A program made the translations under genes and the position numbers. A stretch of 64,000 nucleotides of DNA from Novosphingobium sp. GTDB lineage: Bacteria > Pseudomonadota > Alphaproteobacteria > Sphingomonadales > Sphingomonadaceae. The notes under the pieces are model-generated. The model did no database searches. It was not told where the DNA came from and saw nothing but the letters and a program-made list of their open reading frames with translations. This document shows positions 32,484 through 44,360 of the stretch, one piece after another (position 1 is the stretch's first letter; the number at the start of each line of letters is the position of its first letter). The stretch covers positions 124,001 to 188,000 of the forward strand of contig JAGIAR010000009.1 in assembly GCA_017744735.1 (NCBI GenBank), written 5' to 3'.

Positions 32484-33104
32484 ATGATCGCCGACCCGGA
32501 GGAGTTCTTCATGCGCGGCTGCGGGCGCTGCGACCGCTTCGCGACGCCCGACTGCTCGGCCCGCCTGTGGCGGCAGGGGCTCGACGATCTGCGCCGCATC
32601 TGCCTCGACATGGGGCTGACCGAGACCGCCAAGTGGGGCCATCCCTGCTACATGCGCGGGGAGCGCAACATCGCGCTGTTCGGCGCCTTCCGCGGCGATT
32701 TCCGCCTCAGCTTCATGAATCCGGCGCTGATGAAAGACCCCGCGGGCGTGCTCGAGCCGAACGGGCCCAACGCGCGCCACAAGAGCATGATCCGCTTCAC
32801 CCGCAACGACCAGGTCGCCGGGCTCGAGCCGGTGATCCGCGCCTATCTGGCCGAGGCGATCGACTATGCCGACCGGGGGATCGTGCCGGCCAGGGAAGCG
32901 GTCGAGCTCGAGCTGCCCGACGAGCTGGTCGAGGTGCTCGACGGCGATCCCGAGCTGGCCGAGGCGTTCCACGCGCTGACTCCCGGACGGCAAAAGAGCT
33001 ATGTGTTCGCGCTGAATTCGACGAAGAACCCGGTCACCCGGTTCGCGCGGATCGAGAAGTATCGCGGCAAGATCATGTCGGGCAAGGGCGCGCTGGATCG
33101 GTGA
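32484..33104 (+). CDS. YdeI-type DUF1801/OmpD-associated protein
   Basis: The 206-residue protein has a DUF1801-like first part (WGHPCYMRGERNIALFGAFRGDFRLSF) and a C-terminal YdeI region (LTPGRQKSYVFALNSTKNPVTRFARIEKY). Members are small soluble proteins of unknown function. An alternative start nine codons on (MRGCGRC) is possible. It is the last gene before the repeat-borne DUF559 element and lies 19 bases after the dioxygenase. Confidence 0.75.
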   Translation: MIADPEEFFMRGCGRCDRFATPDCSARLWRQGLDDLRRICLDMGLTETAKWGHPCYMRGERNIALFGAFRGDFRLSFMNPALMKDPAGVLEPNGPNARHKSMIRFTRNDQVAGLEPVIRAYLAEAIDYADRGIVPAREAVELELPDELVEVLDGDPELAEAFHALTPGRQKSYVFALNSTKNPVTRFARIEKYRGKIMSGKGALDR

Positions 33105-33111
33105 CGAATTT

Positions 33112-33636
33112 CTTCTCCCGTTGACGGGAGAAGGATACGCAGGCTTGGCAGCTTGCTGCCTAGCCGCAGTTGGATGAGGGCTGCCTTTGCTTGAAGTGCG
33201 AAGGCAACGTCTCCGCAACGGCCAGGATGCGCTCCAGCACACCGCCGATATTTTCGCTCACCTCATGGTTCCAAAAGCGGATGACGTGATAGCCGGATGC
33301 TTCGAGCCGCAACGTTCGATTTGCATCCGCTTCCTCCGAATGCTGCCCGCCATCGACCTCAACGATCAGCCGCTTGAGGGGACATACGAAATCGGGAATG
33401 GATCGCCCGACCGTCACCTGCCTGCGAAACTTCAATCCGCCGAGTTGGCGACCGCGCAAGGCCCTCCAGAGTTCGTTTTCGGCGTCGGTTGCGTTACGCC
33501 GAAGGCGCTGCGCGTGAGGATTGGTCGTGCCGATCGACATCGGCCGCAGGGTAGAAAGAAACCAGCCCTCATCCCAGCGACGCTGGCTCCGTTCCGGAGC
33601 AAGCTTCGCTATCCTTCTCCCATCAATGGGAGAAGG
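33112..33636. mobile_element. Inverted-repeat element carrying a DUF559 endonuclease gene
   Basis: Left arm 33112-33183 and right arm 33563-33636 are imperfect inverted copies of about 73 bp. Each starts with an outer hairpin (CTTCTCCC/GGGAGAAG), followed by GGATA, an AGGCTTG or AAGCTTG block, an inner hairpin, and GATGAGGGCTG at the inner edge, which is identical in both arms. Between them is the DUF559 gene, whose last codons are made by the left arm itself. The shorter element at 25589-25753 has the same arms. No target duplication is obvious. I infer a small mobile or formerly mobile unit. Confidence 0.65.
33160..33540 (-). CDS. DUF559 (Vsr-like fold) endonuclease domain protein
   Basis: The 126-residue protein begins with NAQRLRRNATDAENELWRALR-like residues typical of DUF559. 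It carries the restriction-endonuclease-like core: FRRQVTVGRSIPDFVC (Asp), LIVEVDGGQH (Glu-x-Asp) and a late VIRFWNHEV. The acidic residues expected of a Vsr or PD-(D/E)XK nuclease are kept, so it is probably active. No methylase or restriction gene is adjacent. Its stop (33160-33162) and final residues SSNCG lie in the left repeat arm, and its start lies 22 bases inside the right arm. It is the only plus-to-minus switch in this stretch. Confidence 0.8.
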   Translation of the reverse strand: MSIGTTNPHAQRLRRNATDAENELWRALRGRQLGGLKFRRQVTVGRSIPDFVCPLKRLIVEVDGGQHSEEADANRTLRLEASGYHVIRFWNHEVSENIGGVLERILAVAETLPSHFKQRQPSSNCG

Positions 33637-33854
33637 AACTCCCCAAAAACCATTTTCCTACAGCCACCCGAATGTGGCTTATGCTGGGAATGGCCTACGC
33701 AGAAACTCTCCCTGCCCCCAATCCGCGCGCGCGGTTTTACTCCGCAGGACTGTCACCCTGTCCGGACGCGCCAAAAACCGAGGATTCCTGCGGACTTCAG
33801 GGCCAAAACACACGGGTTACAGGGTGTAACTTGTGTAACCCTGCGCCGCCGCGC
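33541..33854. other. Non-coding stretch between DUF559 and VOC genes
   Basis: The first part (33563-33636) is the right arm of the DUF559 element. The rest has no convincing coding frame. Close to the VOC gene end lies the hairpin described at 33814-33841. Confidence 0.6.
33814..33841 (-). terminator. Hairpin downstream of the VOC gene
   Basis: GGGTTAC (33814-33820) pairs with GTAACCC (33835-33841). An extra TGTAAC copy between them allows a competing stem. Read on the minus strand it follows the VOC stop by 13 bases and is followed by GTGTGTTTTGG, a poor T tract, so it is only a possible terminator. Confidence 0.45.
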
Positions 33855-34256
33855 TCAATCGGCGAAGAAGTTCAGTTCCAGCAGCACGTTGTTCGGATCG
33901 GCGGTGAAGATCTGCCGCAGGTTGATCGCCGAGACGAGGTTCTCCTGGTAGTCGGCGCCCATCGTGTCGAGCTTGTCCTTGACCTCTTCGTAGCCGACGC
34001 ATTTGAGCGCGACGTGGTGCAGCGCCCCGGTCAGTTCACCCGGGGTGACCTCGCGATCGTAGGTGCGGTAGCAGTCGAGCGAATTGATGTGGATGATCGC
34101 GCGATTCTCGGCATCGAACATCCAGGTCGCGGTCTCGGGAGTCAGCGGCGGCGGCGCATCCTTGCGCACCAGGCCGAGCAATTTGCCATAGAATTCCGCG
34201 GTCTCGTCGAGCCGGTCGGTGATGATGTTCACATGGTCCAGAGCTTCGACGTTCAT
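33855..34256 (-). CDS. VOC family protein (glyoxalase/extradiol dioxygenase fold)
   Basis: The 133-residue protein has the pattern LDHVNIITDRLDETAEFYGKLLGL at the start and LHHVALKC in the second half, with a late FTADPNNVLLELNF. His in the first strand, His in LHHVA and Glu in LLELNF match the metal ligands of the family. I start it at 34256, preceded by AGGAGAAGG. It diverges from ligM, with which it shares a 115-bp promoter region. The substrate is unknown. Confidence 0.82.
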   Translation of the reverse strand: MNVEALDHVNIITDRLDETAEFYGKLLGLVRKDAPPPLTPETATWMFDAENRAIIHINSLDCYRTYDREVTPGELTGALHHVALKCVGYEEVKDKLDTMGADYQENLVSAINLRQIFTADPNNVLLELNFFAD

Positions 34257-34313
34257 GCGGTCCTTCTCCTGTGTATTTCCGCCTGTTTTCGCTTGCAGCC
34301 ATAGCCCGATATT

Positions 34314-34328
34314 GTATGTGCCGCATAC
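34314..34328. promoter_or_regulatory. Inverted repeat in the VOC/ligM divergent promoter
   Basis: GTATG (34314-34318) and CATAC (34324-34328) are separated by five bases, inside the AT-rich region between the two divergent starts. The form suits a GntR- or MarR-type dimer. In Sphingobium SYK-6 ligM is repressed by the MarR protein DesR. Whether this is the equivalent site is not known. Confidence 0.45.
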
Positions 34329-34356
34329 TATTTTCGCATATATGATTCTTTCATAA

Positions 34357-35775
<1,419 letters not shown>

Positions 35776-35800
35776 GCCCTTCGCCAACGGCTAAAGATCG

Positions 35801-35831
35801 GGCCCGCGACCGCAAGGTTCGCGGGCCTTTT
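35801..35831 (+). terminator. Terminator after ligM
   Basis: GGCCCGCGA (35801-35809) pairs with TCGCGGGCC (35819-35827), followed by TTTTCTTT. Confidence 0.88.
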
Positions 35832-35880
35832 CTTTGTCGGCGTTCCGAGGCAATCACGACGGACAAGAGGAGAGAACCGA

Positions 35881-36564
35881 ATGGCGAATTACGTGCTGGT
35901 CCATGGCGCCTGGGGCGGCGGGCAGACCTACGGCGAAGTGCCCGATGCTTTGCGTGCGGAAGGCCACCAGGTGCTGGTCGCGACGCTCCCGGGGCTCGGC
36001 ACGCGCCAGGACGAACTCCACCCGGGCATCACGCTGGGCGATCATGTGAACGCGGTGCTCGAGCAGATCGAGACGGCCGGGTTCGAGCGTTTCATCCTCG
36101 CCGGCCATTCCTACGGCGGGATGGTGATCACCGGGGTGGCGACGAAGCTCGGCGCGCGGATCGACGCGATCGCCTATCTCGACGCGTTCCTGCCCGGCGA
36201 CAACCAGTCGCTGTGGGACATCACCGGCGCGTTCGAGCACAATTGGTACATCGACACGCAGAAGAACCGCCCCGGCCTGATCCGTCCGCTAATGACGCCC
36301 GAGGAGTTCGAGCCGGTGCCGGGGATGGTGGGCTATCACCCGCTGCTCACGCTGCTCGAAGCGGTGCGCTACACCGGCGAGGAAGCGAAGATTCCCAAGC
36401 GCGCCTATGTCCTCGCGACCGGCTACGAGCCGACCCCCTTCCCGCGCTTCGCGGACCAGGCGAAGGCGGAAGGGTGGGTCTACCACGAGACGGCGACCAG
36501 CCATTTCGTGATGGAGGAAGACCCGGCGCTGACCCGCGCGGTGCTGCTGGGGCTGGCGGAGTAA
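35881..36564 (+). CDS. Alpha/beta hydrolase
   Basis: The 227-residue protein has the oxyanion motif VHGAWGGG, nucleophile Ser77 (GHSYGG) and probable catalytic His208 (TSHFVM). It belongs to the small salicylate-esterase/hydroxynitrile-lyase-like group, which acts on esters or lactones of small aromatics. It has its own ribosome site (AGAGGAGAG) after the ligM terminator. It is the last gene I count as part of the catabolic region. Confidence 0.82.
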   Translation: MANYVLVHGAWGGGQTYGEVPDALRAEGHQVLVATLPGLGTRQDELHPGITLGDHVNAVLEQIETAGFERFILAGHSYGGMVITGVATKLGARIDAIAYLDAFLPGDNQSLWDITGAFEHNWYIDTQKNRPGLIRPLMTPEEFEPVPGMVGYHPLLTLLEAVRYTGEEAKIPKRAYVLATGYEPTPFPRFADQAKAEGWVYHETATSHFVMEEDPALTRAVLLGLAE

Positions 36565-36565
36565 G

Positions 36566-37909
36566 CTAGCCCCGCACAGGCGCGTCAGGGCCGCCCGCAA
36601 CCGGCGCGGACTTGGCCGGCGCGACCCGCCAGACCGCATTGCCGACATCGTCCGCGATCAGCAGCGCGCCGGTGGGATCGAACGCGACGCCAACCGGCCG
36701 CCCCTGCATCTTGCCGTCCTTGCGCAGGAAGCCACCGACGAAGGTCTGCGGCGGTCCGCTCGGCTTGCCGCCGGCGAACGGCACGAAGGCCACCTGATAG
36801 CCGTTGGGCTTCTGGCGATCCCAACTGCCGTGCTCGCCGATGAAGGCACCGCCGCGATAGCCGGCAGGGAAGCCGCTGCCCTGCTCGAACACCAGCCCCA
36901 GCGGCGCGACGTGCGAGCTGAGCGAATAGTCGGGCGGGATCGCCTTCTTCACCATGTCCGGCCGACGCGGGACCACGCGGATATCCTCGTGCTGGCCGTA
37001 GTAGCTCCAGGGCCAGCCATAGAACGCGCCGGGTTTTACCGAGGTCATGTAATCGGGCACGAGATCGTTGCCGAGCTCGTCGCGCTCGTTGACCACGCAC
37101 CACAATTGCCCGGTTTGCGGATTGAAGGTCAGGCCGTTGGGATTGCGCAGCCCGCTTGCATAGAGCCGCATCGCGCCGTCTTCCGGATGGATTTCGAAGA
37201 TCGCCGCGCGGTCGCGCTCGGCGTCCATCCCGTTCTCGGTGATGTTCGAGTTCGAACCGACGCCGACGTAGAGCCTGCTGCCGTCCGGGCTGATCGCGAG
37301 GCTCTTGGTCCAGTGATGGTCGATCGCACCCTCAGGGAGATCGGTCAACTTGACCGGCGGGCCCACCGCGTCGTCGCCCGGCTTGAAGGGATAGCGCAGC
37401 AGCGCCCCGGTCTCGGCGACATAGAGATAGCCGCCGCTGGCGACGATCCCGAACGGCGAATCGAGCTTGTCGGCGAGCACCTTGGTCACGTCGGCCTTGC
37501 CGTCACCGTTGGTGTCGCGCAGCAGCAGCACCCGGTCGCCCGGCTTGGTCGGGCCGTGTGCCTTCGCCATGACGATCCCGAACACCAGGTCCTTCGGGCG
37601 CGTGACCGGCTCGAGATTGGGGCCGCCGGATTCGACCGCGAGCACGTCCCCATTTGGCAGGGCGAGCACGTTGCGCGGGCTGTGGAGGCCGGAGGCGAAG
37701 GGCTGGATGGTGAACCCGGCGGGGACGGTCGGCATGGCACCGCCCTGCCACCCCACCGCCGCGGTCACCCCCATCGGCGGGAACAGGAACTGCTTCGGCG
37801 CGGGCAGCTTGGGATTGGCGCCGTACTGGATTTCCGGCTGGGCGATCGGCTTGGAACAGCCCGCCAGCGCGGCGAGGCAGCATGCCGCGAAAAGAAGGCC
37901 CGTTTTCAT
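36566..37909 (-). CDS. PQQ-dependent sugar (sorbosone) dehydrogenase-like lipoprotein
   Basis: The 447-residue protein has a lipoprotein signal with LAALAGC and then a six-bladed propeller of the soluble glucose/sorbosone dehydrogenase type (SPRNVLALPNGDVL, SLAISPDGSRLYVGVGSNSN, GLRNPNGLTFNPQTGQLW, FIGEHGSWDR). Members bind PQQ and oxidise sugars or aldoses in the periplasm, though many homologues are untested. The start was placed at 37909, because the leader and the ATGA overlap with the upstream DUF2231 gene fit. Confidence 0.8.
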   Translation of the reverse strand: MKTGLLFAACCLAALAGCSKPIAQPEIQYGANPKLPAPKQFLFPPMGVTAAVGWQGGAMPTVPAGFTIQPFASGLHSPRNVLALPNGDVLAVESGGPNLEPVTRPKDLVFGIVMAKAHGPTKPGDRVLLLRDTNGDGKADVTKVLADKLDSPFGIVASGGYLYVAETGALLRYPFKPGDDAVGPPVKLTDLPEGAIDHHWTKSLAISPDGSRLYVGVGSNSNITENGMDAERDRAAIFEIHPEDGAMRLYASGLRNPNGLTFNPQTGQLWCVVNERDELGNDLVPDYMTSVKPGAFYGWPWSYYGQHEDIRVVPRRPDMVKKAIPPDYSLSSHVAPLGLVFEQGSGFPAGYRGGAFIGEHGSWDRQKPNGYQVAFVPFAGGKPSGPPQTFVGGFLRKDGKMQGRPVGVAFDPTGALLIADDVGNAVWRVAPAKSAPVAGGPDAPVRG

Positions 37910-38349
37910 GGCCGGTCCCTCCCGACATAGGCGTAGGCCATGCGATGGCCGAGGAAGCCAGTGACCGCCAGCAGCACCACCGTGATGACCGACAGTGTGA
38001 GCCCGGTCGGCACAACCGAAGTCCAGCCGTCGCGTGCATGCACCAGGCTGTTGAAGAAAGCGAGGATCAGCACCGCGGCATTGCCGACCAGATGGAACCA
38101 GCCGATTGCCGGGCGGGCGCGACCGCCGAGCAGGAAATCGAGCAGTCCGAACAGGGCGGCGAGGGCGCCGAACAGCAGCCCGAAGGCGAGCAGCCAGGCG
38201 GAGAAATTGCTCCACTGCATCACGCCGATGCGCGAATAGACCACGTCGGTGATCATCGCACCAGTAAAGCAGGCGATCGGAAACGGCACCAGCATCGCGT
38301 GCAGCGGCACGCGCGCGATCCTGATGCTGGGCTGAAAAATGCGGGACAT
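37906..38349 (-). CDS. DUF2231 membrane protein
   Basis: The 147-residue protein has four hydrophobic helices, starting after HAMLVPFPIACF, the usual DUF2231 entry. DUF2231 proteins are inner-membrane proteins often next to exported oxidoreductases and may help in electron transfer. The stop overlaps the start of the PQQ-type protein gene by ATGA, so the two are translationally coupled. Confidence 0.8.
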   Translation of the reverse strand: MSRIFQPSIRIARVPLHAMLVPFPIACFTGAMITDVVYSRIGVMQWSNFSAWLLAFGLLFGALAALFGLLDFLLGGRARPAIGWFHLVGNAAVLILAFFNSLVHARDGWTSVVPTGLTLSVITVVLLAVTGFLGHRMAYAYVGRDRP

Positions 38350-38434
38350 GCGTACCTCGCTGTTGCGATGGATCTTCCCGCCCGCTGCTCTAACGGTCGG
38401 CGCCGCAAAGGGTTTCAGCGCCGGACCAGGACGA

Positions 38435-38887
38435 TCACAGCGCCAGCCGATAGGTCAGGAAAGCATCGTCGCGCTCCCATCCCTCGCGCTCGTAAACCGC
38501 TTGTGCGGTGCGGTTGTCGACCGCCGTCGAAAGCATCAGCCGCACCGCTCCCGCCTCCTTCGCGAATTCGGCGGCATGGCGCAGCAAGGCACTGCCGATG
38601 CCTCTGCCGCGCGCGGCGGGGATTACGAACAGATCGTTGAGGATGAAAATCCGCGCCATCCCGGCGGATGTGAAAGACGGATACAGCTGCGCGAAACCTA
38701 GCGCCGTCGTCGCATCCTCCGCGATGAAGACAAACGACTCAGCCCGCGCAATCCGCTCGGCCAAGAAACGGCGGGCGCCAGCGATATCCGACTGTTGCCG
38801 GTAGAACTGGCGGTAGAGATCGAACAAGCCCGCGACGCCGTCGATGTCGCCCGCGGCAGCCTGGCTGATGCGAACCGCTTCGGCCAT
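38435..38887 (-). CDS. GNAT-family N-acetyltransferase
   Basis: The 150-residue protein has the acetyl-CoA motif VIPAARGRGIGSALL and LMLSTAVDNRTAQAVYEREGW, typical of GNAT enzymes. The substrate amine is unknown. It starts two bases after the stop of the nitronate monooxygenase gene and is in the same operon. I took the ATG at 38887, since the alternative upstream Met would overlap the previous gene. Confidence 0.82.
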   Translation of the reverse strand: MAEAVRISQAAAGDIDGVAGLFDLYRQFYRQQSDIAGARRFLAERIARAESFVFIAEDATTALGFAQLYPSFTSAGMARIFILNDLFVIPAARGRGIGSALLRHAAEFAKEAGAVRLMLSTAVDNRTAQAVYEREGWERDDAFLTYRLAL

Positions 38888-38889
38888 CG

Positions 38890-39900
38890 CTATCGCCGGC
38901 TCAGCGCCGCCTCGCATTCGTGCATCAGGCTGGCCATGATTGTCGCGACCGGTTCTTCCTGCTTGACCATGCCGACCGACTGGCCGGCCATCAGCGAGCC
39001 GTTCTCGACGTCGCCGTCGATCACCGCGCGGCGCAAAGCACCGGCCCAGAAGTGTTCGATCTGGAGCTGGGCCTCGAGCATGTCGACCTTGCCCTCGTCG
39101 AGCAGCTGGGCGACTTCGCGCTGCTTGGCGGTGAACTCCTCGGTGCCCTTGTTCTTGAGCGCGCGCACCGGGATCACCGGCAGGCGCGGATCGACCTGGA
39201 CGCTGGCGACCGCATCGCGCGCATTGCCGCGGAAGAAGGCCTGCTTGAACGCCGGATGGGCGATGCTTTCGGTGGCGCAGGCGAAGCGCGTGCCGAGCTG
39301 GACGCCCGCCGCGCCCATTTCGAGATAGGCGGCGATCGCATCGCCCCGGCCGATCCCGCCGGCGACGAACACCAGATAGTCCTCGGCGAGTTCGGGCAGG
39401 AACTCCTGCGCCAGCACGCTTGTCGCGACCGGACCGATATGGCCGCCCGCTTCCATCCCCTCGATCACCAGAGCGTCGGCGCCCGAGCGCAGCAGCTTCT
39501 TCGCCAGCGCGATGGTCGGCGCGAACACGATAACCTTGCCTCCGAAGGCCTTGATCGCCTCGACGCTGCCCTTGGGCGGGATGCCGCCGGCGAGAACCAC
39601 GTGGCCTACCCGGTGCCTGGCGCAGACCTCGATCAGCTCGAACAGCATCGGGTGCATCGTGATGAGGTTCACGCCGAAGGGCTTTTTCGTAAGCGCCTTG
39701 GTCCCGGCGATCTCCGCATCGAGCAGTTCGGGGGTCATTGCGCCGCACGCGATCACGCCGAAACCGCCGGCATTGCTGATCGCCGCGACGAGGTTGCGCT
39801 CGCTGACCCAGCTCATCGCGCCGCACAGGATCGCGTATTCGCAACCGAAGAACTCGGCACCACGGCGCATGAGGGCGGAGGTCTTGGGGTAAACTGTCAT
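38890..39900 (-). CDS. Nitronate monooxygenase family protein (FMN TIM barrel)
   Basis: The 336-residue protein is of the 2-nitropropane dioxygenase/nitronate monooxygenase group. It shows ISNAGGFGVIACG near the start, LVIEGMEAGGHIG (the conserved His in GGHIG), FVAGGIGRG and GAAGVQLGTRF, all FMN-contact regions. Members oxidise alkyl nitronates or act as enoyl reductases. The order of loops fits class II better than class I, but I am not certain. Confidence 0.82.
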   Translation of the reverse strand: MTVYPKTSALMRRGAEFFGCEYAILCGAMSWVSERNLVAAISNAGGFGVIACGAMTPELLDAEIAGTKALTKKPFGVNLITMHPMLFELIEVCARHRVGHVVLAGGIPPKGSVEAIKAFGGKVIVFAPTIALAKKLLRSGADALVIEGMEAGGHIGPVATSVLAQEFLPELAEDYLVFVAGGIGRGDAIAAYLEMGAAGVQLGTRFACATESIAHPAFKQAFFRGNARDAVASVQVDPRLPVIPVRALKNKGTEEFTAKQREVAQLLDEGKVDMLEAQLQIEHFWAGALRRAVIDGDVENGSLMAGQSVGMVKQEEPVATIMASLMHECEAALSRR

Positions 39901-39982
39901 GCTGCGCGCTTAAAAGGCCGGAAGGCGGGCGGCAAGCCCCGCGAAGCGCCGCTCCACTAATCGGATTTTCCGCACTTAGTGA

Positions 39983-42229
<2,247 letters not shown>

Positions 42230-42274
42230 GGAAGGATACCCGGTCCGCCTTCCCTTATGGGGCGGCCAGCAAAG

Positions 42275-42306
42275 CCTCCCCGTCTCATGGCGGGGAGGTT
42301 TTCTTT
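42275..42306 (+). terminator. Terminator after katG
   Basis: CCTCCCCG (42275-42282) pairs with CGGGGAGG (42291-42298), then TTTTCTTTT. Confidence 0.85.
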
Positions 42307-42395
42307 TGTGAGATCATCCGGTTGCGTGCCGCACAATCGCTTTCTTTTTCGTGACGCGGCTCTAGGTTCGTTTCCAGACAAGGGAGCAGGAACAC

Positions 42396-42905
42396 ATGAA
42401 AAATCTGGTTTGGGGATTGGGTGCGGTTATTGCGCTGGCCATCGGAGCGCCGGCTCTGGCGGAAGAGATGGGCCCGCAAGCGCTGTCCGACCGGGCCGAG
42501 ATCGAAGATATGCTGACCCGCTATTACAACGATTTCGGCGGGGCGATCGGCGATCACCTCTCGCAGTTCTATGCCGAAGACGGCGAGATGATTCTCGGCA
42601 CCACCCACTACAAGGGCATCGAGGCGATCAAGGGCATGTACGCCTCGGTCCCCGCCGATGCGCCGCAGCGCAAGTCTTTCGCGCTGAACATCCTGATCGG
42701 CAATCCGCTGGTCGTGGTGAAGGGCGATACCGCCACCGCCCGCCTGGTCTTCACCGAATTCATCGTCGAAAAAGAGGGCGATGCCCCGCGCGTGCTGACG
42801 ATGGGCCGCGAATTCGACCATTTCGTGAAGCGGGGCGGCAAGTGGCTCATCCTGAAGCGAGAGATCCTCGGACCGAAAGGCGCGCCGGAAGGCTGGGAGG
42901 ACTGA
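42396..42905 (+). CDS. Exported NTF2/SnoaL-like protein
   Basis: The 169-residue protein has a signal peptide (to about ALAEE, residue 23) and a SnoaL-like domain (IEDMLTRYYNDFGGAIGDHLSQFY, EFDHFVKRGGKWLILKREIL). The function is unknown. It is not close to the exported NTF2-like protein at 8618. A strong AAGGGAGCAGG ribosome site precedes the ATG. It stands alone between the katG terminator and the convergent UdgX gene. Confidence 0.75.
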   Translation: MKNLVWGLGAVIALAIGAPALAEEMGPQALSDRAEIEDMLTRYYNDFGGAIGDHLSQFYAEDGEMILGTTHYKGIEAIKGMYASVPADAPQRKSFALNILIGNPLVVVKGDTATARLVFTEFIVEKEGDAPRVLTMGREFDHFVKRGGKWLILKREILGPKGAPEGWED

Positions 42906-42968
42906 CGCCGCCGGGCACTCGCGCCTCTTCCCGTCTTGCCATGCGAGAGCAAGCGCTGCGCTTTTCCG

Positions 42969-44360
42969 TCAAAGCCGCTTCGCCACCCGCGCCAGATCGG
43001 CCGCGAAGCGCTGCTCCGCCTCGTGCCGCTGCCCGTCCTGCAGCCGCAGCAGGTAGGACGGGTGGTTCGTCACCCATAATTCGGCGCCGCCATCGAGCGT
43101 GTGCGGCGTGTCGCGCAGCGCCTCGAGACTGGCCGTCTTGCCGAGCACCCCGCGCACCGCGCTGGCGCCGAGCGCAAGGATCAGCTTCGGCTTCACCAGC
43201 CCGCGCTCACCGTCGAGCCAGAAGCGGCAGATGTCGATTTCCTTTGCGGTCGGGGTCTTGTGTAGCCGGCGTTTGCCGCGCTGCTCGAACTTGAAGTGCT
43301 TGACCGCATTGGTGACGTAGGTTCGCGCCCGGTCGATCCCCGCGTGCTCCAGATGCTCCATCAGCACGCGGCCGGCGGGCCCGACGAAGGGGCGACCCTC
43401 GCTCTCCTCGACGTCGCCGGGCTGTTCGCCGACGATCATCAGCGCGGCATTGCGCGGCCCCTCGCCCGCAACCGCACGCGTGCCGTTGCAGCCGATCGGG
43501 CAGCGGCGGCATGCCTGAAGCGCATCCGCGATCGCGCCCAGGCTGGCGGGCCGCTGCTCATCCGCGAAGAGATCGGCTCCGGCATCGACCATTGCAAGCT
43601 CCCTCGCCCTTGCGCCCGCGACCAGTTGGGGGATCAGCGCGGTCTCGGGCATGTTCTTCCAGTACTTGCGCGGCATCTCCTTGAGCATCGCGCCGATCTT
43701 CAAACGCGCGGGATTGAAAGTGGATGCATAATAGTCGCGCCACAATGCCTCCGCGGGATCGTCCTGCGGTGCGTCGCCGCGCTGAGCGGGCGGGCCTTCC
43801 TGCAGCGTTTCCCCATCCCAATGCAGCGATCCGCGCGGAGTCAAAATCGACCAGCGCATAGTGGCGAAGCGGTTGACGAAGAACGCCGCGTTGCGGCGCA
43901 GGATGTGATGCTCGGGCTCGAACCACGCGACGAAGCGCTCACCCTCCGCGTCCTCGGCCGTACGGAAGCGGACAAAGGCGCGCATCTTGTGGATGTCGCG
44001 CCGCACTTCGCGCGCGAGGGCTTCGATCCGGCGGATCTGCGGATCGGCGCGATCCTGCAGCAGCCGCGTATCGCGCTGGAGCCGCCAGAGCAGGCGGTAG
44101 AGCAGTTCGAAGCGCTGCGGCTCGGAGTGGAGGATCGCCATTTGCGCGAGCTGGAGAAAGGCGCGCGAAACCCTGGGTTGCGACGCGTCCGACAGGGGCG
44201 GCGGCGCGCCGCTCTCGCCGGCAAAGAGATCGCCGGCCCAGCTCACCGCGTCAGGCGTCAGGCCAGCCATCAGGCAGGCGCGCGCAGCGTCGCGCCACGC
44301 CTCGAAATCGTCGGGACGCTCGAGCGCGATGAAACGACCGAGGGCGAGCGCCGGCGTCAC
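42969..44360 (-). CDS. UdgX-type uracil-DNA glycosylase/binding protein fused to DUF4130
   Basis: The 463-residue protein has two parts. Residues 1 to about 250 are a DUF4130-type domain (FVRFRT, EGERFVAWFEPEHHILRRNAAFF). Residues about 270-463 are a UdgX domain with motif A GEQPGD (311-316), the UdgX-specific loop KRRLH (363-367) and motif B HPS (433-435). Cys284 and Cys287 start the iron-sulfur site. In UdgX the loop histidine, here His367, forms a covalent bond with the uracil-derived sugar. It starts at a GTG overlapping the radical-SAM stop (GTGA). A DNA-repair role on uracil or related lesions is expected. Confidence 0.88.
   Translation of the reverse strand: MTPALALGRFIALERPDDFEAWRDAARACLMAGLTPDAVSWAGDLFAGESGAPPPLSDASQPRVSRAFLQLAQMAILHSEPQRFELLYRLLWRLQRDTRLLQDRADPQIRRIEALAREVRRDIHKMRAFVRFRTAEDAEGERFVAWFEPEHHILRRNAAFFVNRFATMRWSILTPRGSLHWDGETLQEGPPAQRGDAPQDDPAEALWRDYYASTFNPARLKIGAMLKEMPRKYWKNMPETALIPQLVAGARARELAMVDAGADLFADEQRPASLGAIADALQACRRCPIGCNGTRAVAGEGPRNAALMIVGEQPGDVEESEGRPFVGPAGRVLMEHLEHAGIDRARTYVTNAVKHFKFEQRGKRRLHKTPTAKEIDICRFWLDGERGLVKPKLILALGASAVRGVLGKTASLEALRDTPHTLDGGAELWVTNHPSYLLRLQDGQRHEAEQRFAADLARVAKRL

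Noticed and set aside
33160..33540. DUF559 gene as part of a restriction-modification system
   Set aside because: No methyltransferase or specificity gene lies next to it, and its tight fit within the repeat arms points elsewhere.
37910..38215. Longer N terminus for the PQQ-type lipoprotein
   Set aside because: It would run through the DUF2231 gene and hide the clear lipoprotein leader that starts at 37909.
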